Positions 15,850-23,899 of a stretch of 32,197 nt of DNA are shown here, piece by piece (positions within the stretch are counted from its first letter, which is position 1; each line of letters opens with the position of its first letter). Below the pieces are notes generated by a model. The model did not search any database and was not told the origin of the DNA. It worked only from the letters and a program-made list of their open reading frames with translations. Made by a program: the position numbers and the translations under genes. This stretch comes from Hymenobacter persicinus. GTDB lineage: Bacteria > Bacteroidota > Bacteroidia > Cytophagales > Hymenobacteraceae. The stretch spans positions 1 through 32,197 of the forward strand of contig NZ_SEWE01000053.1 in assembly GCF_004167665.1 (NCBI RefSeq), written 5' to 3'.

Positions 15850-17031
15850 ATGCTACCCAGACCGAACCCCATCAACCAGCCGCACCACGCCACCCCGCCC
15901 GCGCAGGTGCGGCAGTCGCCGGTCATCCACTACACGTTTATGCTCGTGGGACTGTCGCTGCTGGTGTTCGTGCTGCACAAGCTCGACAGTATCCTGCTGC
16001 CGCTGCTGTTTTCCATCCTGTTTGCCCTGCTGCTGCTGCCGCTCTGCCGCTGGTTTGAGCGGCGCGGGCTGGGTCGGGTCTGGGCCATTATTCTGTGTTT
16101 GCTGCTGCTGGCCCTGCTCTTCGCCGGCATTATCGTCGGCTTCGGGTCGCAGCTGGGCCAGTTCAAGAGCGAGCTACCCAAGCTGCAGGACAAGCTGCTG
16201 CAGTTTTTCCACGACGGCCAGGAATGGGCCGCCCGCCGCTTCGGCATCGAGCCCATGAGCGAGGAAGAGCTCAAGGACACCACGATTAAGTCGCTCAAAA
16301 AGTCGGGCAGCACCTACCTGGGCACCACGCTCAACACCACCTCGGCCGTAGTCAGCAACCTGATTCAGGTGCCGATTTACATCTTCTGTCTGCTGCTCTA
16401 CCGCGACCACCTGCGCCAGTTCATGTTCCGCTTCGTGAGCCCCGACAAGCGCACCACCGTGCTGCACACCGTCGATAACATTCAGACCGTGGTGCAGGCC
16501 TACATTTCGGGCCTGCTGAAGGTGATTGTGATTGTGGCCGTGCTCAACGCGGTGGGCCTGCTGGCCCTGGGCGTGAAGTTTGCCGTGTTCTTCGCCATTT
16601 TCGCCTCCGTGCTGGCCGTGATTCCCTACATCGGCATTATGATCGGGGCCACCATCCCGGCCATCATCACGCTGGTCGAAACCGGCTCCCCGCTGCGGGC
16701 GGCGGCCGTAATCGGGGTGTTTATGTTTGTGCAGTTTCTGGAGGGCAACTTCATCACGCCCATGATTACGGGCTCCCAGGTCAGCATCAACCCGATGGCC
16801 GCCATTATGGCGCTGGTGCTGGGCGCCGAGCTCTGGGGCACGCCGGGCATGATCCTGAGCATTCCGCTGGTGGCCGTGCTCAAGGTGGTGCTCGATGCCA
16901 GCAAAACCACCGAGCCCTGGGGCTTCCTGCTCGGCGACACGGCCGAGGGCGAAGACTCCACCAAGAAGCCCGAAACCCGTCACCCCGGCTTCATGCGACG
17001 ATTATGGCTTCGAGCCCTGGGCAAGGCCTGA
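15850..17031 (+). CDS. AI-2E family (PerM/TqsA-like) membrane transporter
   Basis: A 393-residue polytopic inner-membrane protein. Helices are visible at about 28-44, 46-66, 77-99, 165-184, 220-242, 244-274, 284-300 and 313-347, with a long soluble helical segment (about 100-160) between helices 3 and 4, as in the family. The most conserved part is FLEGNFITPMITGSQ (296-310) followed by INPMAAIMALVLGAELWG and PGMILSIPLVAVLK, the hallmark of PF01594. Members include TqsA, an autoinducer-2 exporter, and Na+/H+ antiporter-like proteins; most have no known substrate, so none is assigned. The C-terminal 45 residues are polar and basic. The gene is monocistronic by context: divergent from parE, with a strong terminator 24 bases after its stop. 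Confidence 0.93.
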   Translation: MLPRPNPINQPHHATPPAQVRQSPVIHYTFMLVGLSLLVFVLHKLDSILLPLLFSILFALLLLPLCRWFERRGLGRVWAIILCLLLLALLFAGIIVGFGSQLGQFKSELPKLQDKLLQFFHDGQEWAARRFGIEPMSEEELKDTTIKSLKKSGSTYLGTTLNTTSAVVSNLIQVPIYIFCLLLYRDHLRQFMFRFVSPDKRTTVLHTVDNIQTVVQAYISGLLKVIVIVAVLNAVGLLALGVKFAVFFAIFASVLAVIPYIGIMIGATIPAIITLVETGSPLRAAAVIGVFMFVQFLEGNFITPMITGSQVSINPMAAIMALVLGAELWGTPGMILSIPLVAVLKVVLDASKTTEPWGFLLGDTAEGEDSTKKPETRHPGFMRRLWLRALGKA

Positions 17032-17054
17032 CCCGCCCGGCCCTTAATAGCCAC

Positions 17055-17087
17055 AAAGCCCCGCCGGATTCGTTTGGCGGGGCTTTT
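17055..17087 (+). terminator. Rho-independent terminator of the AI-2E transporter gene
   Basis: Perfect 11-bp stem AAAGCCCCGCC/GGCGGGGCTTT (17055-17065 and 17076-17086) with a 10-base loop and TTTT at the end, 24 bases past the stop codon at 17031. Confidence 0.85.
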
Positions 17088-17202
17088 CGTTGGCCGTCAG
17101 GGGGCCGGGGCCGGGCACAACCCTACTCCCCCGGCCCTGGTATAAGTCAGCAGGCGCCCGGCCGTGCGGCCTGATTTTTTCTCACCTCCACCCTTCTGCA
17201 CC

Positions 17203-17673
17203 ATGGCTCTGATTACCGGTGAAACTGCCCGCATCTACAACGACCTGGTCGTTATTAATAAGGCGGCCATCAAAGGCTACCTGGAGGCGGCCGAGGCCGT
17301 CGACAACCCCGACCTGAAGGCCGAGCTGCGGCGCTACAGCGAGCAGCGCACTCAGTTTGCGGTGGAGCTGGAGGAGCAGGCCATCCGATTTGGCGTGGAG
17401 CCGCCCAGCGAGGAAAGTACTGTGGAAGGCGCCGTAACGGACGCCGTGGCCGCCTTTCACCGCAGCTGGATCAACCTGAAGTCGGCCCTGGTGGACCCCG
17501 ACGACCGGGCCATCCTGGGCGAGTGCGAAACCGGTGACGCGGCGGCCCTGGCCAGCTACGACCTGGCCCTGGAATCGGAGGAGCTCGTGGACGAGGCCCG
17601 GGAGCTGCTACGGCGCCAGCAGGGCGAAATCCAGCTCATCAAAAACCGTTTTGCCGCCCGGCGCACGATGTGA
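17203..17673 (+). CDS. DUF2383 / PA2169-like four-helix-bundle protein
   Basis: A 156-residue, wholly helical soluble protein resembling PF09537 (DUF2383), a ferritin-like four-helix family of unknown function that often appears with stress genes. Recognisable stretches are YNDLVVINKAAIKGYLEAAE near the N-terminus, then a DLKAELRRYSEQRTQFAVEL helix, HRSWINLKSAL and ILGECETGDAAALASYDLAL. The open frame extends upstream to an ATG at 17164, but the leader it would add (FFSPPPFCT) is unlike the family, so I use the ATG at 17203, where the alignment begins. It stands alone: a terminator precedes it and the octamer repeat follows 11 bases after the stop codon. Confidence 0.85.
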   Translation: MALITGETARIYNDLVVINKAAIKGYLEAAEAVDNPDLKAELRRYSEQRTQFAVELEEQAIRFGVEPPSEESTVEGAVTDAVAAFHRSWINLKSALVDPDDRAILGECETGDAAALASYDLALESEELVDEARELLRRQQGEIQLIKNRFAARRTM

Positions 17674-17684
17674 GAGGCGGAGTG

Positions 17685-17807
17685 GTGAACTAGTGAAATG
17701 GTGAGTTGGTGAGTTTGACATTTTGGAGGCGCGAAATGCGCTGTCAGGGCCAGGCCCGCCAGAACGGCAACTTACCATTGCACCAGCTCACCACTTCACC
17801 ATTTCAC
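17685..17807. repeat. Two blocks of a degenerate 8-bp tandem repeat in inverted orientation
   Basis: The left block (17685-17716) is four octamers on the plus strand: GTGAACTA, GTGAAATG, GTGAGTTG, GTGAGTTT. The right block (17776-17807) is four octamers on the minus strand, read from 17807: GTGAAATG, GTGAAGTG, GTGAGCTG, GTGCAATG. The unit is close to GTGARNTG. The blocks face each other across 59 bases and pair as a near-perfect arm (19 of 21 bases between 17693-17713 and 17787-17807). The left block starts 11 bases after the DUF2383 stop; the right block ends 15 bases before the -7 element of the next gene. It is non-coding and could form a long hairpin acting as a terminator or a mobile REP-like element. 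Confidence 0.85.
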
Positions 17808-17830
17808 AACTTTCCAGGGGTGTATCTTTG
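17802..17830 (+). promoter_or_regulatory. Promoter of the exonuclease/GIY-YIG gene
   Basis: TATCTTTG at 17823-17830 is an exact TAnnTTTG. The expected -33 position holds TTTC (17802-17805) rather than TTG or TTTG, at the edge of the octamer repeat. Transcription would begin near 17837, about 38 bases ahead of the TTG start codon at 17875, which supports that start. Confidence 0.55.
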
Positions 17831-17874
17831 TTACTACCTATCTTAATATTCCCCGACCCGTTTCCGACCCGCCT

Positions 17875-19359
17875 TTGTACGCCATCATTGACCTTGAAAC
17901 TACCGGCGGACAGCCCACCCAGGACCGCATCACGGAAGTTGCCATCTTTATTCACGACGGCGAGAAAGTCGTGGACCAGTTTGATACGCTGCTCAATCCG
18001 GGCCGCCCGATTCCGACGTTTATCAGCCAGCTCACGGGCATCACCAACGACATGGTGCGCGACGCGCCCAAGTTTCACGAGGTGGCCCGCAAAATTGTGG
18101 AAATGACCGAGGGCTGCGTGTTCGTGGCCCACAACGTGCGGTTCGACTACTCTTTTCTGAAAAAGGAGTTTGCCGACTTAGGCTACAACTACTCGCGCAA
18201 AACCCTGTGCACGGTGCGCCTGAGCCGGTCCCTGATTCCGGGCCAGCCGAGCTACAGCCTCGGCAAGCTCTGCCAGAACATCGGCATTCCGCTCGAAGGC
18301 CGGCACCGGGCCGCCGGCGACGCCGCCGCCACGGCCATCCTGTTCGACCGGCTGCTCAAAATCACCCAGCAGGAAGAGGCGCTGACCAACCCCGCCGTTT
18401 CCGCCGCCGACACGCTGGCGGCCGTGGATGCGGTGGCCCCCGCCGGGCGCCGCCCCGCCGCGGCCAAGCAGCCCAGCCCCAAACGGGTGGCAGCCGTGCA
18501 ACAGGCCATCAAAACGGCCCTGCTCCCACCCAACATCACCCCCGAAAAAGTGGCTTCCCTGCCCCAGGAAGCCGGGGTGTATTACTTTCACAACGAGGCC
18601 GGCGAGGTTATCTACGTCGGCAAGAGCATCAACATCTACAAGCGGATTCAGCAGCACTTCGCCGTCGACTATAAGTCGCGCAAGAGCCTGGAGTTCAAGA
18701 ACTCGATTTCGGATATCACCTGGGAGCTGACCGGCTCGGAGCTGGTGGCCCTGCTCTACGAGTCGCACGAAATCAAGCGCATGAAGCCGCTCTACAACCG
18801 GGCTCAGCGCCGGTCGGTGTTTCCGGCCGGCATTTTCCTGCGCACCGACGAAAACGGCTACAAGCGCCTCTACTACGGCAAGGCCGACGACCACGCCGAG
18901 TCTCACCCGCTGATTGCGCTGGGCAATCAGTTCAAGGCCAAGGGCTTTCTGTTTCACAAGGTGTCCAAGTTCAACCTCTGCCAGAAGCTCTGCGACCTGT
19001 ACAAAACCCAGGGCTCCTGCTTCGACTACCAGGTGCACCGCTGCAAGGGCGCCTGCCTGGGCCTGGAGCCCGCCGAGGAATACAACAAGCGCGTGGAGGA
19101 AGCCATTGAGAGCTTCACCTACGAGCACGGCTCCTTCGTCATCATCGGGCAGGGCCGGCGCGCCGACGAGAAAACAGTGGTCGTGGTTGAAAATGGGCGC
19201 TACCTGGGTTTTGGCTACGTCGATGAGACCTTCTCGGCCCGCCGGTTCAAGGACTTTGTCGAGGTCATTACCCGCTACAACGACAACAAGGACGTGCAGC
19301 AGATTATCCGCGGCTACCTGCGCACCAAGCACAAAGACAAAGTGAAGGTGTTTAAATAG
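17875..19359 (+). CDS. DEDDh exonuclease fused to a GIY-YIG nuclease with UvrC-type cysteine cluster
   Basis: A 494-residue fusion. The N-terminal DnaQ-like 3'-5' exonuclease (1-165) has the DEDDh residues D6 and E8 (IIDLETTG), D91 (HNVRFDY), H144 and D149 (GRHRAAGD). A disordered A/P/K linker (about 172-215) follows. The GIY-YIG domain (about 230-312) has GVYYFHN, IYVGKS (246-251), R257 and catalytic E296 (LLYESHEIK). After it, cysteines C369, C382, C390 and C394 (also C373) match the spacing of the iron-sulphur cluster cysteines known in UvrC. UvrB-binding, RNase H-like and HhH parts of UvrC are absent, so this is a Cho-like incision module joined to a proofreading-type nuclease, likely for DNA repair. 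The frame has no ATG between the last in-frame stop and the conserved start, so initiation at TTG 17875 is the best call. Similar fusions are known in Bacteroidota and Actinobacteria (recollection). Confidence 0.93.
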   Translation: MYAIIDLETTGGQPTQDRITEVAIFIHDGEKVVDQFDTLLNPGRPIPTFISQLTGITNDMVRDAPKFHEVARKIVEMTEGCVFVAHNVRFDYSFLKKEFADLGYNYSRKTLCTVRLSRSLIPGQPSYSLGKLCQNIGIPLEGRHRAAGDAAATAILFDRLLKITQQEEALTNPAVSAADTLAAVDAVAPAGRRPAAAKQPSPKRVAAVQQAIKTALLPPNITPEKVASLPQEAGVYYFHNEAGEVIYVGKSINIYKRIQQHFAVDYKSRKSLEFKNSISDITWELTGSELVALLYESHEIKRMKPLYNRAQRRSVFPAGIFLRTDENGYKRLYYGKADDHAESHPLIALGNQFKAKGFLFHKVSKFNLCQKLCDLYKTQGSCFDYQVHRCKGACLGLEPAEEYNKRVEEAIESFTYEHGSFVIIGQGRRADEKTVVVVENGRYLGFGYVDETFSARRFKDFVEVITRYNDNKDVQQIIRGYLRTKHKDKVKVFK

Positions 19360-19379
19360 TGCCCGGCCACTCCCGGTGC

Positions 19380-19412
19380 CGCCCCGGTCAGCCCGGCTGA
19401 CCGGGGCGTTTT
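19380..19412 (+). terminator. Rho-independent terminator of the exonuclease/GIY-YIG gene
   Basis: A near-continuous 14-bp inverted repeat (19380-19393 and 19395-19408, CGCCCCGGTCAGCC and its complement) followed by TTTTC, 20 bases after the stop codon. The stem closes fully, so the real loop is likely 4-5 bases. Confidence 0.8.
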
Positions 19413-19576
19413 CTTGCCGCTCAATGAGGAGAGCGAAACAATTGGCACAACAAAAAAAGCATTAACACCGGCTGGGCAGTAGCGAAGCTGCGCAATAAGC
19501 CGTATACTAGGGTCCGCCCTACCTATCCTATTGCAGTTGGTTTTTCTTCTTATGACGCTCTACCCTGCTGCCACCC

Positions 19577-20002
19577 ATGGCCCACTTACTGTATCCGACC
19601 AACGCCTCGCTGTATTTTCACAACGAGCTGGCTAGCGTACTTGAACACGCCGACGGCTACGCCCGCATCGACTGGAACCCGGTACCCATTCAAAGCAGCG
19701 TGCTGCGCACCATCTACGAGCAAGTATTGCAGTTGCTGCGGGTCAGCGGCTTCACCAAGATTCTATCCGACCACCAGCTGATGCCCCCGCTACAGCCCGC
19801 CGACCAGGCCTGGCTAAGCGAAAATTGGGTGCCCCGCGCCATTGCCGAGGCCGGTTACCGGCACGGGGCCGTCGTGGAGGCCCACGACCTAGCCAGCCGC
19901 ACCAGCATTGTGCAGGTGGTGCAGCAGCTGGGCGGAATGCCGCTGACGGTGCGCTACTTCGAAGACGACCGGCGGGCGGCCGAGTGGCTGCGCTGCGCCT
20001 GA
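19577..20002 (+). CDS. Small STAS-like (SpoIIAA-like) protein, copy A
   Basis: A 141-residue soluble protein without a signal peptide. It has the layout of a Bacteroidota group with an alpha/beta STAS-like fold: a beta strand with a W (W33), a helix of hydrophobics, a loop SDHQLM (64-69) where the relative has LLNDN, then W84VPR, E91-G93-YRHGAVV and finally FED (128-130) and AAEWLR (134-139). The same framework appears in the convergent gene at 20019-20438, so the two are diverged paralogues. These proteins may act as partners in signalling, but no function is established. ATG at 19577 is used; an ATG at 19552 is in another frame. It stands 16 bases from its paralogue, tail to tail. Confidence 0.7.
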   Translation: MAHLLYPTNASLYFHNELASVLEHADGYARIDWNPVPIQSSVLRTIYEQVLQLLRVSGFTKILSDHQLMPPLQPADQAWLSENWVPRAIAEAGYRHGAVVEAHDLASRTSIVQVVQQLGGMPLTVRYFEDDRRAAEWLRCA

Positions 20003-20018
20003 GCTCGTACGCACACGA

Positions 20019-20438
20019 CTAAGCTACGGGCGTCTGCTGCCCGCGCAGCCAGTCTTCGGCCGACGCCACGTCGTCGAAGAGCTGGAGCTGGAGGCCGGCC
20101 ACGAAGAAAAACGGAGTAAGTGTGGCTTCATCCAGCAATTCCCGGGGCTGGGTTACGTGGGCAATGTAACGCAGGCCCAGTTCCTGCACCCGCGGCGCCC
20201 ACACCGTGCGCAGCCACTCTACGGAATCAAACCAGGGCCCTTGCAGGCGGCTGTTGTCGTTGAGCAGGTACGCGCAGCGCAGCTCCTGCTGGGACTGCAA
20301 AAACATGCGGGCCCCGTTGTAAGCCTCCTGCGGATCGACGTAACCCAGCCAATTGGCCCGGAGCCAGTTGTTGTTCTCATCGAAGAGCAGCTCGCAGGAG
20401 CTGCCGTCCCGTAGGTCCGTGTGTTTGGCGAGTCGCAT
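20019..20438 (-). CDS. Small STAS-like (SpoIIAA-like) protein, copy B
   Basis: A 139-residue soluble protein, the diverged paralogue of the gene at 19577-20002. Features: LRANWLGYV (26-34), LLNDNSRLQGPW (58-69), W80 with APR, E87-G-LRYIAHV (87-95), FDD (121-123) and AEDWLR (127-132). The LLNDNxxLxGPW and AxxEDWLR motifs are common in Bacteroidota STAS-like proteins that sit next to kinases or other sensors, as far as I recall. The frame is open up to a GTG at 20477, but the ATG at 20438 lies at the start of the conserved region. Both copies meet tail to tail within 16 bases, so an antisense readthrough transcript could link their expression. Confidence 0.72.
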   Translation of the reverse strand: MRLAKHTDLRDGSSCELLFDENNNWLRANWLGYVDPQEAYNGARMFLQSQQELRCAYLLNDNSRLQGPWFDSVEWLRTVWAPRVQELGLRYIAHVTQPRELLDEATLTPFFFVAGLQLQLFDDVASAEDWLRGQQTPVA

Positions 20439-20525
20439 AAAGAGGCTAACGCGCCGGCCCCGCACTAGGGTTGTCACCGCTGAGCTTAGAATCCAATTAA
20501 AGTAGCCCAGCTACCGGCCCCAGCC

Positions 20526-22139
20526 TTAGAACAGCCGGTGCCGCAGCAGCCAGCCAGCGGCGTCAAATTCGGTGGCCGCAGGCACATACCCCTCGGTTTT
20601 GATAGGCTTGGCCACGTTGATGGTGTTGCCGTCGCCGCTGTCATACACCATCACGTTGGTGGGCTGCTTAGACGGGGAAGCCGGGGTTTTCCAGGTGACG
20701 GAATCCTGCCCCGCCCCGTCGTAGATGCCGACGGCAAACCGGTGGTCGGGCAGGCCGCGGAGGTCGAACACGTCGTTGCCACCAAGACCGAACAGCTTGA
20801 TGGAGCGGGTGTCGGGGTAGGTGAAGGTGCGCTGGTTGAGCAGGCTGTCGGGACGGCCGGCGCGCAGGCTCAGCACCTGCACCCGCAGTTGGCCCGGCCC
20901 CATGGGTTCGAGCACAAACCGCTCCGCCTCGTCGGTCCCGGGAATTTCCACTTCCCGGGCCAAGAGCTCATAGAACTTGGCCGCCACGGCGGGCAGCTGG
21001 TCACGGCGGCTGCGCAGATTGTGGTTGAACTCGGCCCCGGCCAGGGCATACACCTCCGGCGGCCACACGACCAGGGCCTGCTCTATCACCTGATCCGACA
21101 AGCTCAAGCGCATGGAGTCGGCTACCTGGCGGAAGTCGGCGGCCGTCAGGTACACAAGCAGGGACTTGTCGAGCGGGCGGGCGGCCCGGTTCAGGCCTTC
21201 CACGTCGCTGAGGCGAATGGTGGCGTGGAAGCTCTGGTAGTTGGACTTCACCCAGCTGATAATATGGGTCAGCAGCCCGTCGTCGAACTTGAAAAAGGCG
21301 TGGTCCCGGTCGCGGGGAATGGCGCGGTAGACGGTAGCGCCCCCCCGGCCCGGAAAGCTGGCCCAGCGCCATTGGTCTTCCCGGCGACTCCAGTCGCCAA
21401 CCCACATATCAAACAGACGGGCCCGCAAATACTGCCGGGCATCGACGCGGCCCCGGGCGGTTGTCACCAAGTTGGTGAACACCTTGCGGGAGCTTTCCAC
21501 CCGGGCCGAGCGGCCGAAGCTGCGCACGGTGCTCTGGTCGCCCTCGGGCCGCTCCTCCAGTAAATACAACGCGTTGGCGTAGCTCTGCCGAAACGGGCCC
21601 AGGGCCGGGTCGTCGGCCACGTACACCAGCCGCGGGGTGGTGTGGTAGACGCCGGCCGCCTCGGCCAGCCGGGGTACGATGTAGGCCCCGTAGGGATTGA
21701 TGACGCTGGTCTGGTCCTTCATGAGCTTGCCCACGGGTCCTTCGCGCAGGCCCTCGGGCAGGGCTTTAGTGGCGTCCTTGTCCACGGAGCGCAGCACGTA
21801 TTCCACCCCCTGCTTATCAACGAGGCGTAGGTTTTTGGTCTGGAAGCTGCCCCCGGCCACGGTGGGCGTCAGGCCGCCGGGTACGGCTGTGCGCAGGTTG
21901 AGCACCCGGGCCCGCACGGGCACGGCCCAGAGCTTGCGGTAATGTTTGCCCCAAAAAAACTGGTGCACCGCCCCGCGCATGTACTGGGGTCCGGCCGCTA
22001 CTTGCACGGTGGAGTCGGGGCCAATGGCGGGTAGCGCGAGCCGGGGCGCGGCCGGGGCCGAGCAGGAAACCAGCAACAGACAACCAGCTAGCAGATTAGC
22101 CGCAACGACGGGAGGCAACGAAAGTGAAGAGGAAGGCAC
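20526..22139 (-). CDS. Probable outer-membrane-anchored lipoprotein with GDWDRH-like domain, degenerate motif
   Basis: A 537-residue protein, paralogue of the divergent gene at 22303-23895 (same motifs in the same order). With GTG at 22139 the N-terminus has a hydrophobic stretch ending in the lipobox LVSC (C26), so it should be a lipoprotein; TTG at 22202 would add a basic n-region and is a fair alternative. The ATG at 22325 overlaps the other gene's start and is rejected. Shared motifs: GAVHQFFWGKHYRKLWAVPV (56-75), GGSFQTKNL (96-104), LRSVDKD (116-122), VGDWSRREDQW (247-257), PRDRDHAFFKFDDG (275-288), and GTDEAERF and LGGNDVFDLRG further on. In the paralogue the third motif is GDWDRHEGQW; here D is S251 and H is R253. 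In larger Bacteroidota proteins this region lies between a metallophosphatase and a BamA-like barrel, as far as I recall. Function is unknown. Confidence 0.85.
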   Translation of the reverse strand: MPSSSLSLPPVVAANLLAGCLLLVSCSAPAAPRLALPAIGPDSTVQVAAGPQYMRGAVHQFFWGKHYRKLWAVPVRARVLNLRTAVPGGLTPTVAGGSFQTKNLRLVDKQGVEYVLRSVDKDATKALPEGLREGPVGKLMKDQTSVINPYGAYIVPRLAEAAGVYHTTPRLVYVADDPALGPFRQSYANALYLLEERPEGDQSTVRSFGRSARVESSRKVFTNLVTTARGRVDARQYLRARLFDMWVGDWSRREDQWRWASFPGRGGATVYRAIPRDRDHAFFKFDDGLLTHIISWVKSNYQSFHATIRLSDVEGLNRAARPLDKSLLVYLTAADFRQVADSMRLSLSDQVIEQALVVWPPEVYALAGAEFNHNLRSRRDQLPAVAAKFYELLAREVEIPGTDEAERFVLEPMGPGQLRVQVLSLRAGRPDSLLNQRTFTYPDTRSIKLFGLGGNDVFDLRGLPDHRFAVGIYDGAGQDSVTWKTPASPSKQPTNVMVYDSGDGNTINVAKPIKTEGYVPAATEFDAAGWLLRHRLF

Positions 22140-22302
22140 GGCGGCGGAAAAAAGGCGGCGGAAGACGGCCGGCGGCAGCGCCGACGTTGCCTTATAGCGC
22201 AAACCCGCGCCCAGCGGTTGTGCTTGGCCTCCGCCCCGCCCTACTGTCCACTTTTCCTCGCCACCTGCGTTGAAGGATGCAAGACGCGCTTTTCCGCCCC
22301 CG

Positions 22303-23895
22303 ATGACCCTTCGTGTACCCCTCATTCTGCTGCTGCTGGGCAGCTGCGGCTGCGCCCGGCAGCATTATTTTCAGTCTGATGCCCGCCTGCCCGCCCCGGC
22401 CGGCCAGGAGCCCGCGGCCGACAGCGCCCGGGTGACGGTAGGCCGGCATTACCAACGCGGGGGCGTGCACAATCTGTTTTTCGGGCCCCACTACCGGCGG
22501 GTCTGGGCCACCCCGGTGACGCTGCCGGTGCTGAACTTGAGCACCGTGGTGCCGGGCGGACTGAAACCGGGTAAGATGGGCGGGGGCTTCCAGAGCACCA
22601 GCATGACCGTACTAGGCGCCGACGGCCACACGTACGCCCTGCGCACCCTCGACAAAGACCCTTATAAGACCCTGCCCAAGGTGATGCAGAAGACGTTTCT
22701 GCTCAACATCGTGCGCGACGCCACCAGCGCCGCCAACCCATTCGCGGCCTTTACCGTGCCCTCCCTGGCGGAGGCCGCCGGCGTCTTTCACACCACCCCC
22801 CGCCCCTACTACGTGCGCCTCGACGAGCAGGGCCTGGGCGCCTCCTCGGCCTCATTTCAGGGCAAGGTGGTGATGCTGGAGGAAAAGTTTGATGGCAAAG
22901 CCAACCTGACGCCCGCCTTTGGCAAAGCCCAGGATCTGCAGGACAGCGACCAGATCCTGCGCGCCCGCTACGCCCAGCCCAGCCACCAGATCGACCAGCT
23001 CGCTTTTGCCCGCGCCCGCCTGCTCGACCTCTGGCTCGGCGACTGGGACCGGCACGAGGGGCAGTGGCAATGGGCAGTATACGAAAAAGCGGGGCGCACC
23101 CTCTACCACCCCATTCCCAAGGACCGGGACCAGGTATTCTACCGCTTCGACGACGGGCTGATTCCGTGGTTGGCCAGCCGACGGTGGGCCGTGCGCAAGT
23201 TCCGCACCTTTAAGCCCCGCTACGAGGATATCGGAGGACTGGTCAAGAATGCCCGCTTTATTGATGAGCGAGCCCTGCCCGAGGTGACGGCTGCCCAGTT
23301 TCAGCAGCTGGCCCTCGACTTGCAGCAGCGCCTGACTGACGACGTGATTCAGCGGGCCATTCGCCGGCTGCCCGCGCCGGTGTATGCCCAGGAAGGCCCG
23401 CGCACCGTGGCTGCCCTGCAGGCCCGCCGGGCGGCGCTGCCCGCGGCGGCCCGCACGTTTTACCAACAGCTGGCCAGCCGGGTCACGGTGGCGGGCACCG
23501 ACGAAGCCGAGCACTTCGTGGTCCAGCGCCTCACCGATTCGACTACGCTGGTGAGCGTGTATCACCTGCCGGGCAAGGACGAGAAGCCCCGGGCTGACTC
23601 CCTGCTCTACCAGCGCCTGTTTCGCACGGCCGAAACCCGGCGCATCACCCTGCACGGCCTCGACGGCGAAGATGTGTTCGACATCCGCGGGGAAGTGGGC
23701 CGGGGCATCCGAATCGACATTTTCGGCGGCCCCGATGAGGACAAGGTCCTCGACTCGTCGTTGGTGCGGCACGGGGGCAAGAAAGCCGTGTACTTCGACA
23801 CCAAGCGCGGCAACATATTCGCCGACAGCCCCGACCTGCGCGACAAAACTGAAAAGGGTGTGCGCATGCACGCCTACGACCGGGAAGGATATTAG
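22303..23895 (+). CDS. Lipoprotein with intact GDWDRH-type domain
   Basis: A 530-residue protein. I start it at the ATG at 22303, which gives the signal peptide MTLRVPLILLLLGSC with lipid-anchored C15; the ATG upstream at 22270 would prefix a non-signal stretch. Motifs: GGVHNLFFGPHYRRVWATPV (53-72), GGGFQSTS (93-100), ALRTLDKDP (112-120), a VPSLAEAAGVFHTTPR helix (152-167), LGDWDRHEGQW (245-255), IPKDRDQVFYRFDDG (271-285) and LDGEDVFDIRG (453-463). A metal-binding or kinase-like catalytic loop is a possible reading of DWDRH and DRDQ, but this is a hypothesis. It is the functional-looking partner of the divergent paralogue; the 163-base region between them probably holds both promoters. It ends 4 bases before the DUF4260 gene, tail to tail. 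Confidence 0.9.
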   Translation: MTLRVPLILLLLGSCGCARQHYFQSDARLPAPAGQEPAADSARVTVGRHYQRGGVHNLFFGPHYRRVWATPVTLPVLNLSTVVPGGLKPGKMGGGFQSTSMTVLGADGHTYALRTLDKDPYKTLPKVMQKTFLLNIVRDATSAANPFAAFTVPSLAEAAGVFHTTPRPYYVRLDEQGLGASSASFQGKVVMLEEKFDGKANLTPAFGKAQDLQDSDQILRARYAQPSHQIDQLAFARARLLDLWLGDWDRHEGQWQWAVYEKAGRTLYHPIPKDRDQVFYRFDDGLIPWLASRRWAVRKFRTFKPRYEDIGGLVKNARFIDERALPEVTAAQFQQLALDLQQRLTDDVIQRAIRRLPAPVYAQEGPRTVAALQARRAALPAAARTFYQQLASRVTVAGTDEAEHFVVQRLTDSTTLVSVYHLPGKDEKPRADSLLYQRLFRTAETRRITLHGLDGEDVFDIRGEVGRGIRIDIFGGPDEDKVLDSSLVRHGGKKAVYFDTKRGNIFADSPDLRDKTEKGVRMHAYDREGY

Positions 23896-23899
23896 CCGG

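Noticed and set aside
18178..19332. Minus-strand open frame of 384 codons opposite the exonuclease/GIY-YIG gene
   Set aside because: Antisense to conserved nuclease motifs; hydrophobic V/L/A/G composition without a domain.
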